Shown one piece after another: positions 37,629 to 51,930 of a DNA stretch of 64,000 nucleotides. How positions within the stretch are numbered: the stretch's first letter is position 1; every line of letters starts with the position of its first letter. A program made the translations under genes and the position numbers. The stretch is taken from assembly GCA_034440615.1 (NCBI GenBank), contig JAOTOM010005179.1, positions 1,063,001 through 1,127,000 of the forward strand, written 5' to 3'. Under the pieces are notes generated by a model. That model was not told the DNA's origin and did not search any database. It worked only from the letters and a program-made list of their open reading frames with translations. This stretch comes from Ashinkailepas kermadecensis (Eukaryota; Arthropoda; Thecostraca; Neolepadidae).

Positions 37629-38734
37629 CGATTCTGCGATTATTCATGCATTGTCCCGTAGCCCGCGTCTGTCTCTGCTCATCCTGTCTCTGCTCCTGTC
37701 TCTGCTCATCCAGCGCCTCCAATGCGAAAGTACACTTGGCACCTAAGCAGACACAATGACCCGGTTGCCAGTAGATGAGCCGAGGACAGCAAACATGTCA
37801 TGCGTACATTCAATCTGAATTACCTGCAGTTTAATCTATTTTACTACATCGCATAAGTTCAACGAAAGCTAGATGCATGGAGCTGGTTTGTTCAAAAACT
37901 ATGGCTTGCATTTTACAATATGGAGCTCGGAAGGGCTTATTTTTTAAATCTCAGCTTCATGGAGTAGCCCATATTGAAGCTGGATTACGCAGACATGATG
38001 TTGCTTTTATTTCATAAAGGTGTTTCATGGTCATATGCAATCAACTCCTTTATAAGCATTGCAACACAACACCTTGGAAGAGTAAAGCCAAACATTTGAA
38101 GCTCCATACTTACTACTACTGGCTTCACGATGCACCAGTCTGCCAATAAAACGAAGCCGTTTTTTATTTATATATCACAGCATGATTTGTGCATGTCCTC
38201 TCTAGTCACATTTGTCCCTACTTCCCTGCTTTCAAAACGTGGCCAGGCCCATTATGTCACGAACGCTTGATAACATTGTTAATGTTCACCTCAGTTTATT
38301 TATTTGCTCAATGCCTCATGTGTGAAGTGCTCCGTGAAAATCTCAATTGATCCTGACTATCGTAAATGTCTGGTCAGCCGCGAGTGTCGCAATAGTGAAT
38401 ATATGCCAGTGATGCTTAGTAACCTTATGTATTTATTTATGAATCACAAGTGATTTTATTCGTATATTTGTGTTCGATCTGTCACGACGTGTAAGTGTGT
38501 GGCTGGACACAACATGAGTGTGGAATACGCGCATCCCAAAGCCCTGACAACTAGCCAACTAGTCTAAGGATGATGACCGCTCCTAACCCTCCTTGGGCTA
38601 TGGTATTTCAATCTGTGATGTTGCCTATAAAAAGTGTTGCTCGTGCAGTGTTGGATACTGGGAGCCCGATGCGGAGTAGCTGTTCAGCAGCAGAGGCTGG
38701 ATAACTTATCGCAATCGTTAGCCACCTGATGACT
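37629..38734. other. Non-coding stretch, nothing recognised
   Basis: AT-rich unique sequence with no ORF of note and no tandem repeat. Confidence 0.4.
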
Positions 38735-39133
38735 TCATCTTTTATTCACGGCGTCTGTCGGTGTGCCATTGGAGCGGCATGTACCTGTCGCCAGGGCCCG
38801 GTAGACCTGAGCGCAGCTACCATCGACCGACAGCACAAAGCCCTGGCACGTCGGCTGCACCGACGTCTGCATCGGCAGCTTCAACATGTCCAGCTGACAG
38901 CCACCGGTGGAGACTTCGCCGGCGCCGTCTGTGTCAGTGTCAGATGACACGACACCCAGCGCGGGGAGCGGAGACCGCATCCTGCCGGTCCGCCGGCCGG
39001 TCGACCGCGACTGACGCGAGCGCGGGGACGGCCGGTCGGTAGTCGTAGTTCTCGGCCTGGCAGATAGATGGCATGACCATTCACTTGCTGGAGCCGCTCG
39101 CAACCGCGACAGGCGGTGGCTGAACAGTCTCAC
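38735..39133 (-). CDS. Candidate GC-rich coding exon, small Cys-containing protein
   Basis: A minus-strand open frame ends in a clean TGA at 38735-38737. The last ~80 codons (from an ATG at 38980) strongly favour G or C in third position. They encode an acidic stretch (SSDTDTDGAGEVS), then GGCQLDML, PTCQGFVLSVDGSCAQVY and TGTCRSNG, with four cysteines. The C-x-G-F-x-x-S-x-D-G-x-C texture is common in small secreted arthropod proteins, but I cannot name a family and see no signal peptide in this frame. The upstream part is Arg/Ser/Thr-rich and may not be coding. The true start could lie in an upstream exon. AATAAA overlaps the final codons. The opposite strand is also partly open, as expected for GC-rich DNA. 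Confidence 0.3.
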   Translation of the reverse strand: MRLFSHRLSRLRAAPASEWSCHLSARPRTTTTDRPSPRSRQSRSTGRRTGRMRSPLPALGVVSSDTDTDGAGEVSTGGCQLDMLKLPMQTSVQPTCQGFVLSVDGSCAQVYRALATGTCRSNGTPTDAVNKR

Positions 39134-39490
39134 AGTTCATTGGGTGCAGCCAGGTCCGGTGCGGAACACCATCATAACCGTGGCAGGCGACGGTTCAAAA
39201 GTCCCACAGTTCCTGGGGTGCAGCCAGGTCCGGTGCGGAACACCATCATAACCGTGGCAGGCGGAGGCTCAACAGTTCATGGGGTGCAGCCAGGTCCGGT
39301 GCGGAAAACCATCATAACCGTGGCAGGCGACGGCTCAACAGTTCATGGGGTGCAGCCAGGTCCGGTGCGGAACACCATCATAACCGTGGCAGGCGACGGC
39401 TCAACAGTCTCACATTTCATGGGGTGCAGCCAGGTCCGGTGCGGAACACCATCATAGCCGTGGCAGGCGATGGTTCAACAGTCTCACCCA
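39118..39490. repeat. 66-75-bp minisatellite, about 5-6 copies
   Basis: The unit contains GGGGTGCAGCCAGGTCCGGT, GCGGAACACCATCATAACC and GTGGCAGGCGACGG; some copies add AGTCTCAC (75 bp). The array resumes as a fragment at 39690-39745 beyond an R2 copy. Confidence 0.95.
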
Positions 39491-39514
39491 TGAGTGTTAC
39501 TTTGAAAACAAATT

Positions 39515-39645
39515 ATTGGGGGTGGGGTGTGTGTAAACATATAAAGGCAATGGGTAGGCCCAAATGGACTGGGAGCACACTTCATAGGGACCCATGTTAA
39601 AAGTTGAAATTATTGGTGGGGTTGGGGGTGGGGGCAAAGCCAGCA
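39515..39645 (-). repeat. Dispersed repeat R2, copy 3
   Basis: It reads GGCTTTGCCCCCACCCCC, ACCAATAATTTCAACTTTTAAC, then CCATTTGGGCC on the minus strand, matching 9655-9830. It sits inside the 66-75-bp array, whose unit is still recognisable on both sides, so R2 probably inserted into the array. Confidence 0.75.
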
Positions 39646-39689
39646 TTGAGGGAGAAATTTCCCCTTAAAAGTATACAAAATAACACGCC

Positions 39690-39745
39690 TGGTCTCACCG
39701 TCCCTGGGGTGCAGCCAAGTCCGGTGCGGAACATCATCATAAAAT
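39690..39745. repeat. Detached fragment of the 66-75-bp array
   Basis: CTGGGGTGCAGCCAAGTCCG then GTGCGGAACATCATCATAA. It is one partial unit separated from the main array by R2. Confidence 0.85.
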
Positions 39746-39821
39746 TGACTCGGGTTACAATTTACAATTGTAAATTACACTCAAATTACACGCTCATCGT
39801 TGGAGACACCGGTCTAGAAAC

Positions 39822-42672
<2,851 letters not shown>

Positions 42673-42805
42673 CTAGAAACGCCTTCAAAGTTAATGGCGT
42701 TGATGCCGTTTCGAAACCTTGTTTTCGAAGTGAAAGCTTACTTCCATTGCATGCTATGAGTGAACATCTTGCTTTAGTCATAATGTCGCGTCAATCTGCC
42801 GTCTA

Positions 42806-44085
42806 ACTGAGCCCGGCCACCTGACTGAGCCCGGCCATCTGACGAGCCCGGCCACCTGACTGAGCCCGGCCACCTGACTGAGCCCGGCCACCTGACTGAG
42901 CCCGGCCATCTGACGAGCCCGGCCACCTGACTGAGCCCGGCCACCTGACTGAGCCCGGCCACCTGACTGAGCCCGGCCACCTGACTGAGCCCGGCCACCT
43001 GACTGAGCCCGGCCACCTGACTGAGCCCGGTCACCTGACTGAGCCCGGCCATCTAACTGAGCCCGGCCATCTAACTGAGCCCGGCCACCTGACTGAGCCC
43101 GGCCACCTGACTGAGCCCGGCCACCTGACTGAGCCCGGCCACCTGACTGAGCCCGGCCACCTGACTGAGCCCGGTCACCTGACTGAGCCCGGCCATCTAA
43201 CTGAGCCCGGCCATCTAACTGAGCCCGGCCATCTAACTGAGCCCGGCCACCTGACTGAGCCCGGCCACCTGACTGATCCCGGCCATCTGACGAGCCCGGC
43301 CACCTAACTGAGCCCGGCCACCTAACTGAGCCCGGCCACCTGACTGAGCCCGGCCACCTGACTGAGCCCGGCCATCTGACTTAGCCGGGCCACCTAACTG
43401 AGCCCGGCCACCTAACTGAGCCCGGCCACCTAACTGAGCCCGGCCACCTGACTGAGCCCGGCCATCTGACGAGCCCGGCCACCTGACTGAGTCCGGCCAC
43501 CTAACTGAGCCCGGCCACCTGACTGAGCCCGGCCACCTGACTGAGCCCGGCCACCTGACTGAGCCCGGCCACCTGACTGAGCCCGGCCACCTGACTGAGC
43601 CCGGCCACCTGACTGAGCCCGGCCACCTGACTGAGCCCGGCCATCTGACGAGCCCGGCCACCTGACTGAGCCCGGCCACCTGACTGAGCCCGGCCATCTG
43701 ACTTAGCCGGGCCACCTAACTGAGCCCGGCCACCTAACTGAGCCCGGCCACCTAACTGAGCCCGGCCACCTGACTGAGCCCGGCCATCTGACGAGCCCGG
43801 CCACCTGACTGAGCCCGGCCACCTGACTTAGCCGGGCCACCTAACTGAGCCCGGCCACCTAACTGAGCCCGGCCATCTAACTGAGCCGGGCCACCTGACT
43901 GAGCCCGGCCATCTAACTGAGCCCGGCCACCTGACTGAGCCCGGCCATCTGACGAGCCCGGCAGTCTAACTGAGCCTGGCCACCTGACTAGCATCGGCCA
44001 CCTGACTGAGCCCGGCCACCTGACTGAGCCCGGCCACCTGACTGAGCCCGGCCACCTGACTGAGGCCAGCCACCTGACTGGCGGG
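42806..44085. repeat. 18-bp satellite, about 70 copies
   Basis: The unit is GCCCGGCCACCTGACTGA. Variants have CATCT, CTAACTGA or TTAGCCGGG, and a recurring 15-bp form (GCCCGGCCATCTGAC). Larger blocks are duplicated: the order TTAGCCGGG, several CTAACTGA units, a 15-bp form occurs near 43380-43480 and again near 43700-43800. The minus-strand ORFs (SQVAGL, VRWPGS) follow from the 3n unit. Confidence 0.97.
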
Positions 44086-45369
44086 CTTCTGTTATGCTGT
44101 GCTATGCTATGCTATGTATGTTAATATGTTTAGATAGAGATGGCGGTTTTTGCCACACATTTGGTAGGTCTAGTTTCTCCTGAGCTTTGCTGTGAACTGA
44201 GAGACAGGGTCAGGGGTGATGAGGTGTTAGCGCTCGTGTCTGGGATTGCTGTTGGATCGTCGACTCCGAGCTGCTCAGCACAGCCGAGAATCTGTATGAA
44301 TTCAGAATACACAGGAATCACTAGATCAATAACTGCGGAAGGAACTGATAATGTTAAACCATGTACGTTGGATTCGACAGTGATGTGAACTTTCGGTCCT
44401 TGGTACTTACATTTGTTCTCCTCGTGCAACTATTGAGTAGCGCTCACTCCCCCCCCCCAAAGACTGCAGACCAGATTGAATTGCATTAAAAAATCAAACT
44501 AATATTCCTTCATGTATGGAAAATAATCCAATTAGGAATTAAAAATGTGAACGAAAGCCGATTCACAATAAAATGGGAGACGCCAGCCAGAGGTGTGGCC
44601 CTTAATATACAGCCAGTGGCCTGCTTAGAATTTCCGTCATGGGAGAGGAGAAGGGGCAAGCGGATTTGGTGGAGCACAATTTGCAAATCATTTTTTAAAT
44701 GTCACCAGATTTCGACCATTGTTCTTTCTTTCAAACGGGCACATTTTATTTCTTGTTAGAATAATTCGTCACTTTATTAATTTTACTTAGAAGGGGATCA
44801 ACCTATCACCATCGTTTCTAAGTCACCAGAACTCAACCGCCGCCTATGTCCAAAAGGAATTTTTTTCTGGTACCCTTGATAAGTCAGCTCACTATGCTCA
44901 AATTACAAGCGTACATATCAATTATAAATGTTTTTAAAAATCCCACTTTCACGCACTGCAGTGCATAATTCCCCGTGGCCACCACGTCAACGTTCGTGCA
45001 TGTGCTTGTGCATACCGGCCTTGCGCATTCGTCGCATTCGAGACACTTAATGAGCTTTTGCTTTTTTCTGTGATTTATGCGGTTCTTGCTTCGTTTTGAT
45101 AATTGCTGGCATATAATGATGTTGTGCCATATCTGAAGCTACGGAACGTTTCGTATAGTAGTTCGCCGGGAAAATTCGATTAATTGAATTCGAAGGATAT
45201 TTATCTTCTTCCCAATTTCTGGTAAAAGAAATTCGGATACCTTTCTGAGCTTTGATGTACCTCCAGGGTTTGTTTAAATATGCTGTCAGACTGGTCATGG
45301 AATCGAGGCGATGATTCAGTGTTCATTTAAGTCCCGTTGCCTTTTTTGTCGTATAGTGATGTGTTGTAT
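44086..45369. other. Non-coding stretch, nothing recognised
   Basis: Unique sequence with a CTATG run at 44096-44120 and a poly-C run at 44449-44458. ORFs at 44130-44429 overlap on both strands without family features. Confidence 0.4.
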
Positions 45370-46230
45370 TGCCTGAGGGCATTTGTTTAGCCCCTCAGCG
45401 CGTTTTCGAAAACCGGACGCTTTTCAAGACATTGCCATTTTGTGTGGACCCATTGTGTTTTTTTTTTCGGGACAGGCGCGTTTTCGAATCCCCGCGATGT
45501 TTTACTTAGTGCCCAGTCGCGTTTATTAGGACCATGTCGACTTGTGCTTGCCCCAGCCTGTTTTTGAGGCCCTCACGCCTTTGCGGTTCTCACGTCTTTG
45601 CGGCCTAGGTGTTCTTTGAGGGCCCGACGCGTTTTGAGAGCCTGCGATGTGTTTTGGAGGGCTCCCAGTACGCTTATGTAGGGCCATGGCGCATAGGCAT
45701 CTTCAGACTGTTACGCTTTTTTGCAAGACCGGGTGCGTTTTGGGTGGCCCGATACATTTTCGGACTCCCTGTGTGCTTTTAGGACCCTGATCAATTTATT
45801 TGGGGACTCTGCGATTTTGTGTTGTGGGTGAAAGAGGGCCTCAGGCGCGATTTTACGAATCCAGACGCGATATTTCGGGACACCGACGTGACTTTTCTGG
45901 GCCCGGCGCGAATTTTTCGTGACCTCTTCTGAATTTTTCGGAGCCCTGGTCGCTTCTCTAGGTCTCGACGTTTATAGGCTCCGGCCGGATTTTTTTCGGG
46001 CCTCCTGGCACGTTCTTTTCTGGGCTCTACGTGATTGCTTGGTGCCTCCGGGGAGCTTTGGGGGGCTCCGGAGCAATTTTCTGGGACAGGATTGATATTT
46101 CTGGGTTTCCAATTATTTCTTCAGGGTCCCGGCTTTGCTTTTGGTGTCCCGATATTCTGACGCCCTTCTTGATTTTTGGGGTCTCAGCGTAAGTTTCTGC
46201 GGCTCTGGCGCGTTTGCCCTAGCCCGGGCG
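45370..46230. repeat. Very degenerate ~25-30-bp minisatellite
   Basis: GACGCGTTTT, GGGCCC and TTTTCGGG words recur irregularly across about 850 bp, indicating an old tandem array eroded by substitution. Confidence 0.5.
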
Positions 46231-46826
46231 CGATTATTTCGGCTCACCAGCTATCAGGGGAGGGGTAGGGGTGCGGGATCATCTCGTGTTTCCCCTTCGG
46301 TACGCCACTGCTTTGAAGATGACTGTTAGTGTTTGAGATTTAGGTAAGAAAAAGGTTTTGCTCTTCATCATTTCGACAGAGTCAAATGACCCTGCCAGGG
46401 GCGGTCCGAGGCACCCAAATGAGGTGAGGCAGAAAAAAATCGCGACTGTACCACCCCTCCCCCTCCCCAGAACAAAATGTCCTCGGATTTCCCCCACTTT
46501 ATTTCTTTGGTTCCGAAAATTCACAGCTGTTTCTCTCAGAGGGTTCCTCTGCCTGACAATTTTGAGGTACAGATGCACTTGAGCCTTCCCGGAGGGGAGC
46601 CTTTTCCCGGCCGGATGGACACCACCTTCCATGAGGGGTACATGCCTCCAGATCCCCCTGTATCCGCCCCTGCCTGGGCTTCCCAAAACAGCGCAAGCTC
46701 CCTGGTCATTTCTTGATGACGTGTAATTTTTCCTTATATAACAGATAAGCAAACTGTTTCAAGGATTTATCAGTGATATTTCTTATTCTCGATGATGGTC
46801 GATAGCATTGAGGCTGTATAGATAAC

Positions 46827-46828
<2 letters not shown>

Positions 46829-46900
<72 letters not shown>
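46829..46900. repeat. (TA)n microsatellite at a breakpoint in hAT copy M
   Basis: The TA tract joins the hAT end module (46396-46825) to the arm beginning TGCCATGTTTGTG. Confidence 0.95.
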
Positions 46901-46903
<3 letters not shown>

Positions 46904-47228
46904 ATGTTTGTGTAGATATAGAAAAGTAGTCATGCCTATATTAGAAAAATTGTTGACAATACAAACAATATATTTGTTGTGTATGTGAAGAAGTAGCCAT
47001 GTAAAAGACCCATTTGACGTAAAATACCTTGCTTATTGTTTGCTTCAGTTTACCGAGGTACATGCACAACTTAATATGATATATGAATTGTAGTTTTTCA
47101 AGCAATTGTGATCAGAAACTTCTTATCTCAACCAACATTATTCCTGGATTTGCCCCTGGATCTATGGAACCCACGGTCTGCCTATATATATATGCCTATA
47201 TATATATATATATATATATGCCTATATG

Positions 47229-47286
<58 letters not shown>

Positions 47287-47575
47287 CAGAACGTGGATTC
47301 CATAGATCCAGGGGCAAATCCAGGAATAATATTGGCTAAGATAAGAAGTTTCTGATCACAATTGCTTGAAAAACTATAATTCATATAGTCATATTAAGTT
47401 GTGCCTGTACCTCGGTAAACTGAAGCAAACAATAAGCAAGGTATTTTGCGTCAAATGGGTCTTTACATGGCTACTTCTTCACATAGACAAAAAATATATG
47501 GTATGGATTGTCAACAATTTTTCCTAATATAGGCATGACTACTTTTTTCCATTCTATTCAAACATGGCACACCAA
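46901..47575. repeat. Near-perfect ~0.67-kb palindrome with (TA)n loop
   Basis: The left arm (46901-47186) and right arm (47283-47575) are reverse complements over about 285-290 bp with few differences. Landmarks GTCATGCCTATATTAG, TTTACCGAGGTAC, GCAATTGTGATCAGAAACTT and CCTGGATCTATGGAA recur inverted. The loop is about 100 bp of TA with GCC interruptions. P has only the ~55-bp inner arms inverted. Confidence 0.93.
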
Positions 47576-48180
47576 AAAGGGTATTTAAGAAAAATCCAAT
47601 AAGTTTTTCTGGCCAAACAAAAACTTAAATTTGTATTGATACAGAAGCCCCTGAGAGGAAATCAGAAACAAGAATGCATGAACTGCACTTGTTGAAGCTT
47701 ACCCAGCAACTTCTTTAGGTGACATTTCTTTGGGAAATAACATATAAGAAATATTTTATTTATTTGAAATCATGTTACCTAGCATTGATACTGCAGATGA
47801 TGCATAGTCCTCCAGTGATGTAGTGATATTAGGTGATTTAACATCCGTAGATTATGTTAGGTTTGGTCAGGTTAGGTTTGGTTAGGTTTGTATTGTAATA
47901 TTACATTATTCTTCAATATATTCTGCCCCACACAAAACACTTGTTCTGTATACTTACCACGTTTTGTTGAAGTAACTGGGTATAGCCTATATCTGCATTG
48001 TCACAAAAGATGTTTCTTCTGTGGTTGTTTGAAATGTTATTTGATTGATTTTGGTGTTCTTTTCTGTAAATTTGTGTTTTAGGGTGTTTTATGAATTCTT
48101 GGAATTTATCACTGCAATGCGATGTTTATGAAGGTGACGAAAATGATAGGATCCTAATTTCCTGTGCAAGTGCTTGCTTT

Positions 48181-48617
<437 letters not shown>

Positions 48618-48953
48618 TAAGGGTGCTTTAAGTTAGGTAATATAGAAAAAGAGATGTTGAAAAAATTAAACAAAGATACAACATAGCGTAACCTAACCTA
48701 GACTAACCTCACTTTGGAGAACAAAATAAAAAAAACATGAAGTAGAAAATTGCTAAGCAATTTATGTTCTGAAAACTTTTGAAATAAAAAAACATAACCC
48801 TTCCTAACCTAACTTAACATCAGCTGCTTTTGAAGACAAAATTATTTCCAATACAAAATTGCAACTTTTTACAAAATGTTCCAACTTAAAAAACCTAAAC
48901 TAACCTAACTAACCTAACTAACCTAAACAAACTAAACCCATTTGTTTGCTTTA
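48618..48953. other. AT-rich sequence with CCTAACC clusters
   Basis: TAACCTAACC-type words (48683-48715, 48800-48820, 48890-48930) resemble degenerate arthropod telomere-like or dispersed GGTTA repeats. TTA at 48951-48953 is the left target-site duplication of the Harbinger element. Confidence 0.6.
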
Positions 48954-49267
48954 TGCCTCGGTCACATGATGCTGCCGCCGCACGGTTCTGCGGTCTGCTG
49001 TTTGTACATGGGATTTTTACAAATCGTACGGTTTTGCGGGCTGCGGAAGCAGTGTTCACAAATGTTACGGGCTCCGCACGGCAATCGTAAAAGTCATGAA
49101 ATAAAAATGCGTGAGGAGACCGCAAGGCGCTATTTCACAAACCGCGAGGCGACCTCACGGCGACCGCAAGGCAATCGCAAGGCGCCCGCACGGTTGTTGC
49201 CGCCGCCGCAAGGGCGTGGTGAGGCCGCCGCAAGGTCTCCTTGCGGCGCCCTTGCGGCGCCGTGATG
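48954..49267 (+). repeat. Harbinger end block A (left)
   Basis: Begins TGCCTCGGTCACATGATGCT and includes TACAAATCGTACGGTTTTGC and CATGAAATAAAAATGCGTGA. Its reverse complement occupies 51619-51929. Confidence 0.93.
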
Positions 49268-49307
49268 GCCAGTCTGAGTCCAGGCGACAGGGCAGGCCTG
49301 CGGTCAT

Positions 49308-49680
49308 CGCGCCTTGGTCACAAATGGCTTGCCGCGTGTTGGCAGCGGCCGTAAGTCCCAAATACTGCCACAACCGTGCGTGCGGTGTACGCACGGTAGA
49401 GTACGGTAGAGTACGGTGGCCGCACGGTAGAGTACGGTAGCCGTGAGGCAGTCTCAATATTTTTTACTTGTCGCAGGGCTTACGATTTTTAAAATTGAAC
49501 ATTGCACTTTTTTTCGGAAATCGCAAGGCCGTAGACCGCAACCCCGCCGCATGTAGTACCGCAAGGTCACTGTACGGTGGCCGTGAGTTGACTTCAAGGT
49601 CACCTCACGGTTTTTACCCGGTCTGTTGTGCCTAGAAAATTGTACGGCAGCCGCAACAACCGTGATGCCTCCTTACTGTC
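49308..49680 (+). repeat. Harbinger end block B (left, internal)
   Basis: Begins GCCTTGGTCACAAATGG at an internal position without a TWA neighbour, and includes TTTTTACCCGGTCTG and GCCTAGAAAATTGTACGGC. Its inverted partner is the outer right end of the element (51931-52246). Confidence 0.92.
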
Positions 49681-49830
49681 ACCTCACAGTAGTCTTGCTG
49701 CCTCCATGAGATGGCCGTACGATGTTTTAAATATCGTACGGCGGCCGTGCAGTGACTTTAGGGCTGCCGTACGATGGCCTAACTGCAACCGTACAATTGG
49801 CGGCCGCCGTACGATCATCTTTCTGAAGAG

Positions 49831-49840
49831 GTATATATAT
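49831..49840 (+). promoter_or_regulatory. Putative TATA box of the Harbinger transposase
   Basis: GTATATATAT lies about 40 bp upstream of the open frame, immediately inside the GC-rich end sequence. Its position fits a core promoter with a short leader. The inference is from sequence only. Confidence 0.4.
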
Positions 49841-49859
49841 TGCCTGGTGTGACACTAAC

Positions 49860-51155
49860 CAGATCGTCAAGATAGCGTTGATTCCACCACAGAGACTGCG
49901 CCTGGCATACCTGAGATTACGACTGAGGCAGATCCACCGCCGGCAGGAAGAAATTATAGCAGCTATAGTAGTGTTAGAAGAAGAGCGGGCCCGTCAGGAG
50001 AGAAAAAGACGAGTGATGTGGGTGAAGCCCTGGTTGTTGCGGCGTTCCACCCTGGGACACTACGACACCCTGATGCAGGAACTCATGAGGGAGTCCCGGG
50101 GATTTCAAGTCCTACCTGCGTATTGAACCCGCCACGTTCCGTGAGATGCTGGACCAGCTACCTCCCAGGATTATGAAGAGCGATGACAGCAGGCCTGCCT
50201 TGGCGCCTGGACTCAGACTGGCCATCACGTTGCGCTTTTTGGCGACGGGTGACTCGTACCACATTCTGGCGTTAAATTTTCGTGTTGCTCATAACACTAT
50301 CTCCATCCTGGTTCCCCAGGTGTCCAGTGCCATTGCAGCCGAGTACAAAGATGAGGTCCTGGTGTTCCCTTCGACCCATGACGCCTGGCGAGGAGTGGCA
50401 AGTGGCTTCTCCAGAAGATGGAACTACCACCATCGCTGCGAGGCAATAGACGGCAAACACGTTCCCATAAAGAAAGCAAAAAAGTCCGGCACCGCATACT
50501 ATAACTGCAAAGGGTTCTTCCCCATTGTTATCTTGGGGCTCGTCGAAGCGGACTACAAGTTCATGTGGGTGAACGTTGGCGCGAGGGGATCCATATCTGA
50601 TGCCGGTGTGTTCAACGAGTCAACTCTGGAACCCGCTCTTCATGAGGGAACCCCTGGCCTGCCTCCGCCTGACCGCCTGCCCAATGACAACCAGGATACG
50701 CCGTACTTTATTGCGGGGGATGACGCTTTCCCTCAAAGCCCTCCCTCAAACCTCGTCAAGCCCTATTCCCACCGATACCTCGACCATGAAGAAAGAATCT
50801 TCAATTACCGTACATCCCGTGGCAGGAGGGTGGTGGAGAACGCCTTCGGATGCTTGCCATGCGCTTCCGATGCCTGCTTATGCCGTTGCAGACCAAGCCC
50901 GAGAACGCTATTTTGATTGCCAAGGCCTGTGTCATCCTACACCAGATTATGCGACTGAGATATCCCAACCTTCAGAATGCAGACCTAGACCAGGAAGGAC
51001 ACGACGGACAGATAATGCCAGGTGCGTGGAGAGACCAAGCCATGATGCACGAAATGCAGATCGTCGGACGTGCTCCCCGTCAGACCCGTGAAGGAAAGCA
51101 ACTCCGCACAGCACTCAAATACTACTACTGGTGCGAAGCTGGCAGCATACCCTGA
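49860..51155 (+). pseudogene. Harbinger transposase (DDE_Tnp_4 / HARBI1-like), two frameshifts
   Basis: The enzyme would cut and rejoin element ends at TWA targets. The first frame (to about 50097) gives an N-terminal helix-rich region (QIHRRQEEIIAAIVVLEEER) and VMWVKPWLLRR. A one-base insertion in the CCGGGGATT run near 50098 shifts to the next frame, which holds SYLRIEPATFREML, LAITLRFLATGDSYH, AIDGKHVPIKKAKKSG, SISDAGVF, AGDDAF and RRVVENAFG: the conserved Asp, Asp, Asp and Glu of the Harbinger catalytic core. A one-base deletion near 50854 moves the C-terminus (MRFRCLLMPLQTKPENAIL, CVILHQIM) to a third frame ending at TGA 51153-51155. No in-frame ATG precedes the homology; the likely start position reads TTG (49878). 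Full family-length content is present, so decay is recent. I see no intron and no companion Myb-like gene. Confidence 0.92.
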
Positions 51156-51618
51156 CAAGAGGCGGTCCTGAACTACAACTACTAGCACTCTGAACGGTGT
51201 ACTGTGATTGACAAGTGTTATGCTTTGTTTATATAGAGACAATACAAATTATTGGTGAAGATGTCTATATGTCATATGAATATAGAGTTGTCCATGTCAT
51301 ATTCATAAAAAGTTTTCCTTCTAGGATATACAGGTGCATATAATAAGATAATAATGCTATAAATGAAACGGAAAATATACAACTTTAATTTGTAAATAAT
51401 GAAAGTATACGCAATATTCATTCCATGAAGTTTAAATTATATAGCATTACCTTATTCCTCAGCAAAACTCAATGAAACAACTTATATATTACCAAAGGTG
51501 GAGTATAGCAAAGATACGTTCCTTGAAATGTAACTCATTTATGTGACAATATCTCATAAAACTCATAAAACACAACAATGTCATAGAACACTACAATGTC
51601 ACTATTTCTAAATTGTCG

Positions 51619-51929
51619 GCGGCCACAAGGGCGCCGCAAAGAGACCTTGCGGCGGCCTCACGGCGCCCTTGCGGCGGCCGCAACAACCGAGCGGGCGCCT
51701 TGCGATTACCTTGCGGTCGCCGTGAGGGCGCCTCGCTGTTTGTTAACTAGCGCCCTGCGGTCTCCTCACGCATTTTTATTTCATGACTTTTACGATTGCC
51801 GTGCGGAGCCCGTAACATTTGTGAACACCGCTTCCGCAGCCCGCAAAACCGTACGATTTGTAAAAAATCCCATCTACAAACCGTAGACCGCAGAACCGTG
51901 CGGCGGCAGCATCATATGTGACCGAGGCA
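51619..51929 (-). repeat. Harbinger end block A' (right, internal)
   Basis: Reverse complement of block A. It ends TATGTGACCGAGGCA at 51929 and is followed by TAA, so it looks like a complete transposon end sitting inside the element. Confidence 0.93.
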
Positions 51930-51930
51930 T

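Noticed and set aside
36663..37759. 332- and 158-codon TTVCCHNG-type ORFs
   Set aside because: By-product of the 16-bp X/Y minisatellite, with interior base losses that make the frame meaningless.
42774..43994. Minus-strand SQVAGL / VRWPGS repeat ORFs
   Set aside because: By-product of an 18-bp satellite with a 3n period.
48618..48953. Interstitial telomere
   Set aside because: CCTAACC words are irregular and scattered, not a clean (TTAGG)n array; similar words occur in other non-telomeric places in the window.
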